DNA from: Pseudomonadota bacterium
GTDB taxonomy: Bacteria; Myxococcota; Myxococcia; Myxococcales; Myxococcaceae
Reading direction: 5' to 3'
Length of the DNA: 64,000 nt
NCBI GenBank assembly: GCA_023423535.1
Contig: JAFAFL010000012.1
Coordinates: forward strand, 1 to 64,000
The position numbers and the translations under genes were made by a program. Below are positions 1 through 8,894 of the stretch, piece by piece. Position 1 is the stretch's first letter. Every line of letters begins with the position of its first letter. A model generated the notes under the pieces. The model searched no databases, was not told the origin of the DNA, and saw only the letters and a program-made list of their open reading frames with translations.

Positions 1-480
1 CCGCTGCGCCGTCTCTGCCGCCCCCGCCGCGTCGCGCCCCGCGCGGCACACCAGCGTGAACAGTCCCAGCGCGGCGCCCGTCCCCGAGAGCACCGGCGCC
101 CGCCAGGCGGTCCCCGTCCCCAGCGCCCGGAGGACCTCCGCCCGCTCGCCGCCGCCCGCCTCGGCCACCAGCGCGTCGGTGCTGCAGGCGCTGATCCGGC
201 CTTCCGAGTCCGGCGCGCAGATGAAGGGGAAGCGGAGCAGCGCGCGCGCCACCACCGCGTCCTCCTCGACGGCGTGGGCCACCGCCAGCCTTCGCGACGC
301 GATCCCGCGCGACGGGTCTCCGAGCACATCGACCAGACACCAGTCCGCGTCCCTCGGCACGGCACGCCAGGCGAGCGCCTCGCACAAGGAGAGGATCGCG
401 GGGTCGTCTGCCGCGGCGGGTACCGGAGAGGGAGAAACGCGCGACTCCGAAGACTCGGCGAGGGCGCTGGTGCGACTCAT
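1..480 (-). CDS. GAF-domain sensor protein, N-terminal part (cut by window edge)
   Basis: An open frame runs on the minus strand from an ATG at 480 to the window edge without a stop (160 codons). After a Ser/Pro-rich start, the product has alternating helices and strands in the style of a GAF domain, including a stretch ending ALGLFTLVCR that resembles the central GAF strand. GAF domains bind small ligands and usually sit in front of histidine kinase, GGDEF or sigma-54 activator modules; which one follows lies outside the window. The plus-strand open frames over the same bases have Ser/Arg/Ala-rich composition typical of GC-rich shadows. The coding call is fairly secure; the GAF assignment is from pattern only. 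Confidence 0.5.
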   Translation of the reverse strand, partial: MSRTSALAESSESRVSPSPVPAAADDPAILSLCEALAWRAVPRDADWCLVDVLGDPSRGIASRRLAVAHAVEEDAVVARALLRFPFICAPDSEGRISACSTDALVAEAGGGERAEVLRALGTGTAWRAPVLSGTGAALGLFTLVCRAGRDAAGAAETAQR

Positions 481-627
481 GATCTGCGGGAGACCATGCC
501 ACGGAGACGCGTCCCATCCCCGCCCCATGTGCCCCGCGCCGTCCGCGGGCCGACGTTGCACGCCGGTACGGGAGGCCGCCGAACTGTCTCGGGCTGGACA
601 CGACGGCGCCCAGAGACGCCAAGGCGC

Positions 628-1968
628 CTACAGCGCGTTGCGTTCGAGCAGCCGCGCCGGATCCGGATCCGCGGCGAAGTCTTCGAGCACCCGTTCGGCG
701 AGCGTCTTGCCCGACCGCGCGAGCTCCTCCAGCGGATCGAGCAGCGACGCGTCGTCGCCCCCCAGTCGCTTCAGGCCCTCGCGCGCGAGCAGCACCATCT
801 GCTTCGCCATCTCGCCCACCCGCACGTTCCGCCACTGCCCGCGCAGTCCGTCGCGCCGCGCCACCGCCATCAACTCCGCGTGCTCGGCGAACGTCATGGG
901 GGGCAGCAGCGTCAGCGCGTCGGTCAGCGCCGACTCGTCGTAGAGCAGCCCGCGCCACAGCGCCGGCAGGGCCCCGGTCAGCGCCGCGTTGACGCCGTCC
1001 GCGGAGCGCACCTCCATCACCTTCTTGATCCGGACCTCCGGAAAGAGCGTGGAGAGGTGGTCCACCCAGTCGCCGAGGTTCGGCGGCTTGCCGTCCCAGC
1101 CCTGCTGCATCAGCTGCCGGAAGGTCAGCTCCGGGCGCAGGTAGCGGCCGCCGCGGCGGAGGAAGAGCAGCGGCGCGTCCAGCGCCCACTCCGCGTAGGA
1201 CCGGTAGGAGAACGAGCCGTCCAGCATCGACGGGATGAAGCCGCAGCGCGTGGGATCGACGTCCGTCCACACGTGCGACCGGTACGAGAGGAAACCGGAA
1301 GGCTTCCCTTCCACCAGCGGGCTGTTCGCGTAGAGCGCCACCAGCAGCGGCGCGAGCCTCGCGGAAGCGGTGACCTTGCGCGCGCAGTCCGCCTCGTCCG
1401 CCCAGTCGAGGTTCACCTGCCCGGTCGCCGTCATCAGCATCATGTTCAGCGCGAGGTTCCCGCGCTTCGGCAGCGACAGCCGCATGCTGCCGTACCGCAT
1501 CTTCGGCATCCACGGCATCTGGTCGCGCACGTCGAACGGGCGGTAGCCCAACGCCACCGGCCGAAGGCCCAGCGGCTCGCACGCACGGCGCACGTCCTCC
1601 AGGTGCGCGAGGTTCTCCGCGTGGCACTCGCGCGCGGTGCGGAACGGCGTCCCCGACAGCTCGAGCTGTCCGCCCGGCTCCAGCGACACCGTCGCCCTGT
1701 CCTTGATCAGCGCGATGGCCGGCCCGTCGTCATACTCGCGGTGAGCGCGGTAGCCCACGCCGACACCTTCAATACGGTCGAGCAGCGCGCCGATGCCTTG
1801 CGGCCCGATGTACGCGATCGCCCGGTGGCCGCCCTGCGGGTACACGAACTTCTCGTGCTCGAGCCCGACGAGGTGCCGTTCGCGAGGGCGCTCCCCCTCG
1901 GCGAAATACCGGAGAAGCTCCTCCGGGCGGGTCAGCGGACTCTGGTCGGCCTCGAGGTCGAGTGACAT
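628..1968 (-). CDS. gshA: Glutamate-cysteine ligase (GCS2 / plant-type GshA family)
   Basis: Catalyses ATP-dependent joining of L-glutamate and L-cysteine, the first step of glutathione synthesis, in the cytosol. At 446 residues it has the usual size of the plant/alphaproteobacterial-type ligase. Family signatures visible: GLEHEKFVYP near the start, the SLEPGGQLELSG block, a MPKMRYGSM stretch, the NLALNMMLMTATGQVNLDW block, and PWRTDVDP-like SHVWTDVDPTRCG. The start was set at the ATG at 1968 (MSLDLEA) rather than an in-frame ATG at 2046, because homology-like sequence begins after it and the longer start would overlap the divergent promoter region. It is divergent from the EI24-like gene. 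No glutathione synthetase gene is in view. Confidence 0.9.
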   Translation of the reverse strand: MSLDLEADQSPLTRPEELLRYFAEGERPRERHLVGLEHEKFVYPQGGHRAIAYIGPQGIGALLDRIEGVGVGYRAHREYDDGPAIALIKDRATVSLEPGGQLELSGTPFRTARECHAENLAHLEDVRRACEPLGLRPVALGYRPFDVRDQMPWMPKMRYGSMRLSLPKRGNLALNMMLMTATGQVNLDWADEADCARKVTASARLAPLLVALYANSPLVEGKPSGFLSYRSHVWTDVDPTRCGFIPSMLDGSFSYRSYAEWALDAPLLFLRRGGRYLRPELTFRQLMQQGWDGKPPNLGDWVDHLSTLFPEVRIKKVMEVRSADGVNAALTGALPALWRGLLYDESALTDALTLLPPMTFAEHAELMAVARRDGLRGQWRNVRVGEMAKQMVLLAREGLKRLGGDDASLLDPLEELARSGKTLAERVLEDFAADPDPARLLERNAL

Positions 1969-2060
1969 GGGATGGTGCCGGAGAAGGTCTGGGCAATATA
2001 GCGACGGCCCCCGCGTATGCCCCTTTTTCAAAGGGTCCGGCAGCAAAACGACGGAGCGAC

Positions 2061-2849
2061 ATGAGCGCGATCCCCCTCTTCGGTCCCACGAGCCGCCCCG
2101 GCGACTTCTTCGTCGGCCTGTCGCTTCCCTTCCGGGCGATCTCGCTGGTCTTCCGCACCGGCAAGCTCTTTCTCCTCTCCTCCATCGCCGCGGTCGTCAC
2201 CTTCTTCGCGCTGGTGGGCCTCGTGGTCTTCGCCGCGGGCTGGACGGACGACCTCGTGCGCCGCTTCGTCTTCACGCCGGAGACCTGGTACGGCGGCGCG
2301 CTCTTCTGGCTGCTCGTTGCGGTGACCTTCGTGGTGATCGTGCTGGTGGGCCTGAACACGGTGCCGCTGCTGCTCCTCGCGCCACTTCAGGATCCGATCG
2401 GCGAGGCCACGGAGGAGACGCTCGGCGACTTCCGCGCGCAGGGCTTCACCGTGAAGGGCGTAGCCCGAGGCACCTGGGTCTCGCTCTGGCACACCGCCGT
2501 CCGGATCGTCTCACTGCTCGCCGGTCACGCGGCGCTCTTGCTGTTGAACCTCATCCCCGTCGTCGGCAGCGCGGTGTGGACGGTGGCCAGCGTGCTGTGG
2601 ACGATGATGTGGCTCTCGGTCGAGTACCTCGATGCGCCCATGGCGAGGCACCTCTATCCGTTCGGAGACGTGCGCCGCGCGGTGCTCTCGAGGCCCATCG
2701 CTTCATTGGGCTTCGGCGCCGCGCTCTACGTGATCCTCTGGGTGCCGGTGCTGAACCTCTTCCTCATCCCCACCGCGATCGTCGCCGGCACGCTCTTCTT
2801 CAGGGGCCTGCGCGCGTGCGGAGGCCTCGGTCCGCCGCCTGTGGTGTGA
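2061..2849 (+). CDS. EI24 / CysZ-like integral membrane protein
   Basis: A 262-residue membrane protein with about six hydrophobic segments (near residues 30-60, 80-110, 150-175, 175-195 and 215-245). The opening PGDFFVGLSLPFRAI and the PLQDPIGEATEE loop fit the EI24 domain family, which includes the CysZ sulfate channel. The ATG at 2061 is preceded by ACGGAG at 2051-2056 and gives a sensible N terminus; an upstream in-frame start at 1962 would add a non-membrane tail overlapping the promoter of the divergent ligase gene. Transport of sulfate would suit a neighbour making cysteine-containing glutathione, but that link is inference. The EI24 assignment is good, the substrate unknown. Confidence 0.75.
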   Translation: MSAIPLFGPTSRPGDFFVGLSLPFRAISLVFRTGKLFLLSSIAAVVTFFALVGLVVFAAGWTDDLVRRFVFTPETWYGGALFWLLVAVTFVVIVLVGLNTVPLLLLAPLQDPIGEATEETLGDFRAQGFTVKGVARGTWVSLWHTAVRIVSLLAGHAALLLLNLIPVVGSAVWTVASVLWTMMWLSVEYLDAPMARHLYPFGDVRRAVLSRPIASLGFGAALYVILWVPVLNLFLIPTAIVAGTLFFRGLRACGGLGPPPVV

Positions 2850-2859
2850 GCCCTCAGGC

Positions 2860-2877
2860 CCGATCATCCGGGATCGG
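2860..2877 (+). terminator. Short inverted repeat after the EI24-like gene
   Basis: CCGATC at 2860-2865 pairs with GATCGG at 2872-2877 across a six-base loop, eleven bases after the stop codon at 2849. There is no T-tract, so intrinsic termination is uncertain; the position is what suggests a terminator. Confidence 0.3.
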
Positions 2878-3083
2878 ACGCGCATCGGATCCGCCGAGCA
2901 GGGTTCATTTTCCTGTTCGGGAACTTTCCCCGGGCCATCTTCGTTGCACCCTTCTGCAAGAAGGATTGGCGCCTTGATGCCCCTCTGCCCGGTGCATAGT
3001 CTTGCAAGCACTCGACCCGACCGGGCGGCCGAGCGTCCAAGCGGACGAAATCACTCAAGTTTCACCCCAAGGTAGGGAAGTTC

Positions 3084-6000
3084 ATGCCCCGCATTCTCCG
3101 CCGCAGCGTTGCCATCGTCGTCCTCGTCGCCGCCTGGGCCGTGGTCGGCAGTGACCGCGCGCCGCTTCCCATCACCATGAGCGAGGCCTCGGCCGCGCCT
3201 CCGCGCAGCGCCCGTTCAGCCGGCGCGGTGGAGAAGGGCACCGAGCAGCCCCAGCACGATCTCTCCGCGCTCCGGACGATGACGAAGGTCATCCTCTACG
3301 TGAAGGAGAACTACGTCGATCCCAAGCGCGTGAAGCCGAAGGAGATGATGGTCCAGGCGCTGGAGTACGTGGAGAAGGCGGTCCCCGACGTGATGGTGGA
3401 CGGCTCCGCGGACACCGGGAAGATGAAGCTCAACGTCAACGGCAAGGTCCGCGAGTTCGACATCTCGCACGTGGACTCGCTGTGGAAGATGTCCTTCACG
3501 CTGAAGGACGTCTTCGAGTTCCTCAACCAGAACATGCGCCCCATGGAGGACACGCGCGACGTGGAGTACGCCGCGGTGAACGGCATGCTCTCCACGCTTG
3601 ATCCGCACAGCGTGCTGCTGCGTCCGGAGATCTACCGGGAGATGAAGCTCTCCACGAAGGGCGAGTTCGGCGGCCTCGGCTTCGTCATCCAGATGAAGGA
3701 GGGCAACCTCACCGTCGTCCGCGTGCTGCCCAAGACGCCGGCGCACCGCGCGGGGATCCGCAAGGACGACATCATCCGGAAGATCGGTGAGGAGTCCACG
3801 GTCAACATGGAGCTCAACGAGGCCGTCTCCAAGCTGCGCGGCCCGGTGGACTCGAAGGTGACGATCACGCTCGACCGCAAGGGCTGGGACAAGGCGCAGG
3901 AGATGGCGCTGAACCGCGCGATGATCGCCATCGAGTCGGTGCAGTCGAAGCTCCTCGCCGGCAACGTGGCCTACATCCGGCTGAAGAACTTCCAGGCGAA
4001 CACCACGCGCGACATGCAGACCGCGCTGGAGGAGATGCAGAAGCAGACGAAGGCGGAGGGCGGCCTCAAGGGGCTCGTGCTCGACATGCGCGGCAACCCG
4101 GGCGGCCTGCTCGACCAGGCGATCCAGGTGTCGGACGCGTTCCTCTCGCAGGGGACGATCGTCTCCACCGTCGGCTTCAGCGACAAGCTTCGCGAGGAGA
4201 AGAAGGCGCGGAAGGACGCGCAGGACGATCAGCTGCCCATCGCGGTGCTCGTCAACGCGGGCTCGGCGTCGGCCTCGGAGATCGTCGCGGGCGCGGTGAA
4301 GAACCTCAACCGCGGCGTGGTGATCGGCCGGCAGACCTTCGGCAAGGGCTCGGTGCAGGTGCTCTACGACTTCCCGGACGACTCGGCGCTGAAGCTGACG
4401 ATCGCGAAGTACCTCACGCCCGGTGACATCTCGATCCAGGAGGTCGGCATCGTCCCCGACATCGAGCTCGTGCCCACGCGGGTGACGAAGGATCGCGTGA
4501 ACGTGTTCGCGCCGCGGAAGATCATGGGCGAGGCGGACCTCGAGGGTCACTTCGGCAATCCGGACTCGAAGGAGATCGCGAAGAAGAAGACCGAGGTGCA
4601 GGCCCGCGAGAAGCCGCAGTTCGAGCTGTCGTACCTGAAGGAGGACAGCAAGAGCACCGACGCGGCGGCGCGCCAGAAGCTCGGCGAAGAGGGCAAGAAG
4701 CTCGACAAGCCGCAGCGCCCGTCCGAGGACGGCGTGGGCATCGACGTGGGCGGCTCGCTCGAGGATCTCGACGACCAGCTCGACGCCGAGGCGCAGGACG
4801 AGGTGAAGGAGGACTTCGAGGTCCTCTTCGCGCGCGACTTCGTCATCAAGCACCCGTTCAACTCGCGGGAGAAGATGCTCAGCTCGGGCAAGGGCTTCCT
4901 CGAGCAGAAGCGCGAGACCGAGCGCAAGCGCATCGACGCGGCGATCGGCCAGCTCGGCCTCGACTGGAACGAGGGCAAGCGCCCGCAGATGGCGCAGCTC
5001 AACGCGGCGCTGCTGCCCGCGACCGGCGCGAACGTGACCGCCGGTGAGACCTTCGATCTCGAGCTGGTGGTGGAGAACACCGGCACCGCGCCCCTGCACC
5101 GCATCCGCGCGTGGACGGAGAGCGACAACCCCTACCTCGACCGGCGCGAGTTCCTCATCGGCTCGGTGAAGCCGGGCGAGAAGAAGAGCTGGAAGGTGCC
5201 TGTGAAGCTGCCGAAGGACCTGCTGTCGCGGCGCGACGACGTGACCGTGAAGCTCTTCGACGACCAGGGCGCGCTGCCCGAGTCGGTGGTGACGGAGCTC
5301 AACTTCGTGGCGCTGCCGCGGCCCGCCTTCGCGTGGAACTGGCAGATCATCGACACGTGCAAGGAGTGCAACGGCGACGGTCTCGCGCAGCGCGGCGAGC
5401 AGGTGGAGCTCTTGCTCGACGTGAAGAACATCGGCACCGGCAAGGCGCTGGATTCGTTCGCGCAGATCAAGAATGCGGCGGGCGAGCACATCTTCATCGA
5501 GAAGGGGCGCTTCAAGCTCGGCGAGCTCGACCCGGGCCAGAGCAAGACCGCGCGCTTCGCCTTCACGGTGAAGAAGCCGTTCCAGGGTGAGACCGCGGGC
5601 CTGAAGCTGGCGATCATCGACGAGCCGCTGGAGGAGTACGCGGCGGAGAAGATGGAGATCCCGGTCACCGCGGAGCCGATGGCGCTCGACGCGAAGAAGA
5701 CCACGCTGCGCGCCGCCAACGGGGTGGAGCTGTTCGCCGCGCCGACGGAGAAGGGCCGCGTGATCGCGAAGCTGCCGAAGGGCACCGCGCTGCAGGCCAC
5801 CGCGAAGGTGGGCGGCTACTGGCGGGTGGAGTACGGCGAGAACCGCTTCGCCTTCGTGCCCGCCGGCGAGGTCCGCGAGCAGAAGATCGCCAAGGTCGCG
5901 CCGGTGAAGGACGCGGAGGTGGTGACCGGCCGTGCGCCGCCGCAGATCGCGCTGTCCACCGACCAGGTGCAGGGCGGGATCGTCGCCGACGGCGAGCGGT

Positions 6001-6296
6001 TCAGCCTCTCGGGCACGGTGACGAACCAGCGGGACATCCTCGACGTGTACGTGCTGGTGAACGACCAGAAGGTGTTCTTCAAGGGGACGGCGATCGGCGA
6101 GGACGCGCAGAAGACGCCGAAGGTGCAGTTCAAGACCGACTTCCCGCTGAAGGAGGGCAACAACACCGTCACCATCGTGGCCCGCGAGAACGAGGACTTC
6201 GCCGCGCGCCGCACCGTGGTCATCCGCCGCCGGCCGGCTGCGGTGGCCCAGGAGATGGGCAAGGCGAACGCGGAGACGAAGCAGGCGGTGCCGTAG
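3084..6296 (+). CDS. S41-family (CtpA/Tsp-like) serine peptidase with PDZ domain and long C-terminal extension
   Basis: A 1070-residue periplasmic or envelope protease. An N-terminal hydrophobic segment (about 7-22) is a signal or anchor sequence. A PDZ domain follows near 190-270 (GEFGGLGFVI, AGIRKDDIIRKIG). The S41 peptidase core near 280-460 carries the SASASEI motif with catalytic Ser396 and the FGKGSVQ motif with Lys421; the 25-residue spacing equals that of the Ser430/Lys455 dyad of E. coli Tsp. Ordinary CtpA enzymes stop soon after this. Here about 600 more residues follow: an acidic/lysine-rich linker, two CARDB-like beta domains (about 655-745 and 770-865), an SH3b-like domain (about 880-930) and a final Ig-like domain (about 950-1050). 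Myxobacteria have proteases of this layout (named after MXAN_5808 in public annotation). Transcribed alone; a strong hairpin follows. Confidence 0.88.
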   Translation: MPRILRRSVAIVVLVAAWAVVGSDRAPLPITMSEASAAPPRSARSAGAVEKGTEQPQHDLSALRTMTKVILYVKENYVDPKRVKPKEMMVQALEYVEKAVPDVMVDGSADTGKMKLNVNGKVREFDISHVDSLWKMSFTLKDVFEFLNQNMRPMEDTRDVEYAAVNGMLSTLDPHSVLLRPEIYREMKLSTKGEFGGLGFVIQMKEGNLTVVRVLPKTPAHRAGIRKDDIIRKIGEESTVNMELNEAVSKLRGPVDSKVTITLDRKGWDKAQEMALNRAMIAIESVQSKLLAGNVAYIRLKNFQANTTRDMQTALEEMQKQTKAEGGLKGLVLDMRGNPGGLLDQAIQVSDAFLSQGTIVSTVGFSDKLREEKKARKDAQDDQLPIAVLVNAGSASASEIVAGAVKNLNRGVVIGRQTFGKGSVQVLYDFPDDSALKLTIAKYLTPGDISIQEVGIVPDIELVPTRVTKDRVNVFAPRKIMGEADLEGHFGNPDSKEIAKKKTEVQAREKPQFELSYLKEDSKSTDAAARQKLGEEGKKLDKPQRPSEDGVGIDVGGSLEDLDDQLDAEAQDEVKEDFEVLFARDFVIKHPFNSREKMLSSGKGFLEQKRETERKRIDAAIGQLGLDWNEGKRPQMAQLNAALLPATGANVTAGETFDLELVVENTGTAPLHRIRAWTESDNPYLDRREFLIGSVKPGEKKSWKVPVKLPKDLLSRRDDVTVKLFDDQGALPESVVTELNFVALPRPAFAWNWQIIDTCKECNGDGLAQRGEQVELLLDVKNIGTGKALDSFAQIKNAAGEHIFIEKGRFKLGELDPGQSKTARFAFTVKKPFQGETAGLKLAIIDEPLEEYAAEKMEIPVTAEPMALDAKKTTLRAANGVELFAAPTEKGRVIAKLPKGTALQATAKVGGYWRVEYGENRFAFVPAGEVREQKIAKVAPVKDAEVVTGRAPPQIALSTDQVQGGIVADGERFSLSGTVTNQRDILDVYVLVNDQKVFFKGTAIGEDAQKTPKVQFKTDFPLKEGNNTVTIVARENEDFAARRTVVIRRRPAAVAQEMGKANAETKQAVP

Positions 6297-6333
6297 GCGC
6301 CCTCCGCTGCAGCAGTGCATCACGGTGAAGCAC

Positions 6334-6373
6334 CCGAGGCCGTCGTCACACTCTGGAGTGGCGGCGGCCTCGG
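6334..6373 (+). terminator. Strong hairpin after the S41 peptidase gene
   Basis: Bases 6334-6349 and 6358-6373 form a 16-bp stem (14 Watson-Crick pairs and two G-U pairs) with an eight-base loop, 38 bases after the peptidase stop codon. No clear T-run follows. It is the best terminator-like structure in the window. Confidence 0.55.
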
Positions 6374-6487
6374 TCGTTGAAGGGCGCGTTCGAAGCGGAT
6401 GTCGAAGCAGGCTGGCAGGTTCATTGACCGGCTCAGGGACCGCGGGTAGCGTCGAACGCGGTGTCACTGCCCGGAGGGACCGTCAGG

Positions 6488-7405
6488 ATGCGCGCTGCCA
6501 GAGGGCCGCTTTTCGCCGCTGCGCTGCTCTTCACCACGGCCGCCGCCGCGGACCAGTACGACCTGCGGCTGTACAAGCTGGGGAACCCGGCCGCCAACGA
6601 CGCCAACGGCGACCCGAGGGCCCAGGAGAACTTCCGCGCCTTCGCGAGGACCTTCGGCGCGGCGCTGACCTCCACCACGCTCGGGCCGCCGGAGACGCTG
6701 GGGCACGCGGCCTTCGCGGTGAACGCGGAGCTCTCGGTGGTGCAGCTGGACGCGACGAGGGTCCGCATCCCCACCGTGCGGCAGGCGGACGGAACGCCGG
6801 GCATCGACGGCGCGCTGCTCTTGCCCTCGGTGCACGTGCGCAAGGGCCTGCCCTGGTCGTTCGAGCTCGGCACCCGCGTGACTTGGGTGGAGAAGAGCCG
6901 GATGTTCGCCGCCACCGGCGAGGTGAAGTGGGCGCTGAACGAGGGCTTCGCCTACCTTCCGGACCTCGGCGTGCGCGGGCACGTGACGCGCCTGTTCAAC
7001 ACGCCGGACCTGCACCTGACGACTGCGGGCGCCGACCTCGCGCTGGGCAAGCAGTTCGCCATCGGCGGGATGGTCACGCTGACGCCTTACGTGGGCTGGA
7101 ACCTCGTCTGGGTCGCCGCGGCCAGCAACACGGTGGACTTCGAGCCCTCTCGTCCGCGCGCCTCGCACCAGCGCAGCCCGGCGGCGGCATTCGAAAACAG
7201 CAACGTGTACGGGCAGTTGAACCTCGCGGACAACTCGCACAACCGCTTCTACGGCGGCATCCGCTTCATCGGCGGCGTGCTGCAGCTGGGCGCGGAGTAC
7301 AGCCTCTCGCAGCTGCCGCGCATCCCGGTCACCGGCGAGCAGGGCCAGTTCGTGGAGGTGCCGGACGTGAGCGCGTTCAACTTCACCGTCGGGCTCGACT
7401 TCTAG
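6488..7405 (+). CDS. Outer-membrane beta-barrel-like exported protein
   Basis: A 305-residue protein with a signal peptide (MRAARG... to about residue 22, ending TAAAADQ). The mature part alternates short amphipathic strands and ends in a phenylalanine (FNFTVGLDF), as outer-membrane barrels do. The ATG at 6488 is chosen because GGAGGG at 6474-6479 lies at the right distance and the signal peptide starts there; the GTG at 6461 would add nine residues ahead of it. No transporter or porin family is recognisable. It stands alone between a hairpin and a DUF1810 gene. Function unknown; the location call is reasonably supported. Confidence 0.65.
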   Translation: MRAARGPLFAAALLFTTAAAADQYDLRLYKLGNPAANDANGDPRAQENFRAFARTFGAALTSTTLGPPETLGHAAFAVNAELSVVQLDATRVRIPTVRQADGTPGIDGALLLPSVHVRKGLPWSFELGTRVTWVEKSRMFAATGEVKWALNEGFAYLPDLGVRGHVTRLFNTPDLHLTTAGADLALGKQFAIGGMVTLTPYVGWNLVWVAAASNTVDFEPSRPRASHQRSPAAAFENSNVYGQLNLADNSHNRFYGGIRFIGGVLQLGAEYSLSQLPRIPVTGEQGQFVEVPDVSAFNFTVGLDF

Positions 7406-7434
7406 AGCAGCCCGGAGCTGTTCGAACGGTCCGC

Positions 7435-7860
7435 GTGGAGCACTTCGTCGAAGCTCAGGAGCGGGTGATCGACCGGGTGCGCGAAGAGCTGCGCGACGGC
7501 CGCAAGCGCTCCCACTGGATGTGGTTCGTGTTTCCGCAGCTGCGCGGCCTCGGGCACAGCGCAATGGCGGAGCGCTACGGGCTCGAGTCGGTCGAAGAGG
7601 CGCGCGCGTACCTTGCCCATTCGGTGCTGGGGCCGAGGCTGCGCGAGTGCTGCGGCCTCGTGCTGGACGCGCCCGCGAATCTCACCGCGCGCGAACTCTT
7701 CGGCTCACCGGACGACCTGAAGTTCCGCTCCTGCGTCACGCTCTTTTCGCTCGCAGCGCCGGATGAGCCGCTCTTCCGCCGGTGCCTCGAGCGCTTCTAC
7801 GGCGGCGCGCCGGATCCGCGGACGGTCTCCCTCAGCGCTTCTCGAGCTCCGCGCGCATGA
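7435..7860 (+). CDS. DUF1810 family protein
   Basis: A 141-residue cytosolic protein with the family hallmark block RKRSHWMWFVFPQLRGLG near residues 23-40 and the conserved region SPDDLKFRSCVTLF. DUF1810 proteins resemble calpastatin-like small enzymes of unknown activity. The start is taken at a GTG at 7435, giving VEHFVEAQ, which matches the usual family N terminus; a GGAG lies somewhat far upstream. The last 29 bases overlap the end of the convergent glycerophosphodiesterase gene. Family call is strong, function unknown. Confidence 0.8.
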   Translation: MEHFVEAQERVIDRVREELRDGRKRSHWMWFVFPQLRGLGHSAMAERYGLESVEEARAYLAHSVLGPRLRECCGLVLDAPANLTARELFGSPDDLKFRSCVTLFSLAAPDEPLFRRCLERFYGGAPDPRTVSLSASRAPRA

Positions 7861-8590
7861 AGCCGGGCCGGTTGGTGATGAGGTAGCGCACGCCCAGCTC
7901 GCGCAGCCGCCTCGCCTCCTCCGGATCGTCCACCGTCCACACCGCCAGCTCGAGGCCGGTGCTCCGCCAGCGCGCGACTGACGCCTTCGTCGTCTGCTTC
8001 CAGAAGGGATGCACCGAGTGCCCGGAGACGAGCGGCGCGATCCCCCAGCCGTGCAGCGCGAACGAGCGGTCCGGATCGATGAGGTAGCCGCGCGGCAGCT
8101 CCGGCGCGAGCTCCATCAGCCGCCACAGGCAGAGCGGGTTGAACGACGAGACGAGCACCCGATCCTCCGCGCCGCACGCGCGGATGACCTCCACCGCGCG
8201 GCGGGTGAGCCCGTGGTCATCGAGCGTCTCGCACTTGAGCTCCACGTTGACCCGCATCGACCGGGGCAGCAGCTCCAGCACCTCCTCCAGCAGCGGGATC
8301 CGCTCCGGCGCGAAGCCGAGCGGCGAGCCGACGTCGAAGGTCCGCAGCCTCCTCCACGAGGTGTGGAGTACCTCCGCGTTCACCCGCGCCAGGCGGTCGA
8401 GCCGCTCGTCGTGGCACACCACCACCTCGCCGGTGGCGCAGACCTGCACGTCGAGCTCGACGCCGTCTGCCCGCTGCTCGGCCGCGAGGCGGAAGGCGGT
8501 GAGCGTGTTCTCGGGGGCGTCGGCGCTGGCGCCGCGGTGGGCGAGGATGAGCACGCGCGACTTCTCACGCCGGGCAGGCAGGCGAGTCAA
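7832..8590 (-). CDS. Glycerophosphodiester phosphodiesterase
   Basis: Hydrolyses glycerophosphodiesters to an alcohol and glycerol 3-phosphate. The 252-residue TIM-barrel protein carries the family residues in order: AHRGAS near the N terminus, PENTLTAF, GVELDVQ, VVCHDERLDR, NVELK, and a C-terminal AVWTVDDPEE. No signal peptide is seen, so it is a cytosolic UgpQ-like enzyme. The gene converges on the DUF1810 gene and shares 29 bases with it, and is divergent from the TatA-like gene. Confidence in the family is high. Confidence 0.88.
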   Translation of the reverse strand: MTRLPARREKSRVLILAHRGASADAPENTLTAFRLAAEQRADGVELDVQVCATGEVVVCHDERLDRLARVNAEVLHTSWRRLRTFDVGSPLGFAPERIPLLEEVLELLPRSMRVNVELKCETLDDHGLTRRAVEVIRACGAEDRVLVSSFNPLCLWRLMELAPELPRGYLIDPDRSFALHGWGIAPLVSGHSVHPFWKQTTKASVARWRSTGLELAVWTVDDPEEARRLRELGVRYLITNRPGFMRAELEKR

Positions 8591-8637
8591 GGAGGCTCGC
8601 CTTGCGCAGTCACCTCGGCTGAGAGAAGGTCCGCCGC

Positions 8638-8892
8638 GTGAACTTCGGGCTCGGCGAGATCATCATCCTCGTGTTCGTGCTGGTCGTCGTCTTCAGCGCG
8701 GCGCGCATGGGCCAGCTCGGCAACGCGGTGGGCAAGTTCGTCCACTCGTACAAGAAGGCGTCCCGCGGCGAGGGTTACGTGGACGCCGGCAGCGGCACCA
8801 CGCGCATCTCCGGCGGTGCCCGGCGCTCGAACAGGGGCACCGAGGACGCGCAGCTGGTGGACGGCGACTCGTCGCCTCCGAAGAAGAGCTGA
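8638..8892 (+). CDS. TatA/TatE-like small membrane protein
   Basis: An 84-residue protein with one N-terminal hydrophobic helix (about 6-20), an amphipathic helix (GNAVGKFVHSYKKASR) and a polar tail, the layout of TatA pore subunits of the twin-arginine translocase. The usual FG dipeptide after the membrane helix is FS here, and the following LP is replaced, so it is a divergent copy. It begins with GTG at 8638 behind GAGAAGG. No tatB or tatC lies near. It may be an accessory TatA or a TatA-like protein with another role. Confidence 0.6.
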   Translation: MNFGLGEIIILVFVLVVVFSAARMGQLGNAVGKFVHSYKKASRGEGYVDAGSGTTRISGGARRSNRGTEDAQLVDGDSSPPKKS

Positions 8893-8894
8893 CC

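Noticed and set aside
2950..2964. Perfect CCTTCT-GCA-AGAAGG palindrome
   Set aside because: Could be an operator for the S41 peptidase gene, but it is short and a single copy; no further support.
2864..3058. A 64-codon minus-strand frame upstream of the S41 peptidase
   Set aside because: No ribosome site, no domain, and it covers the likely promoter of the peptidase gene.
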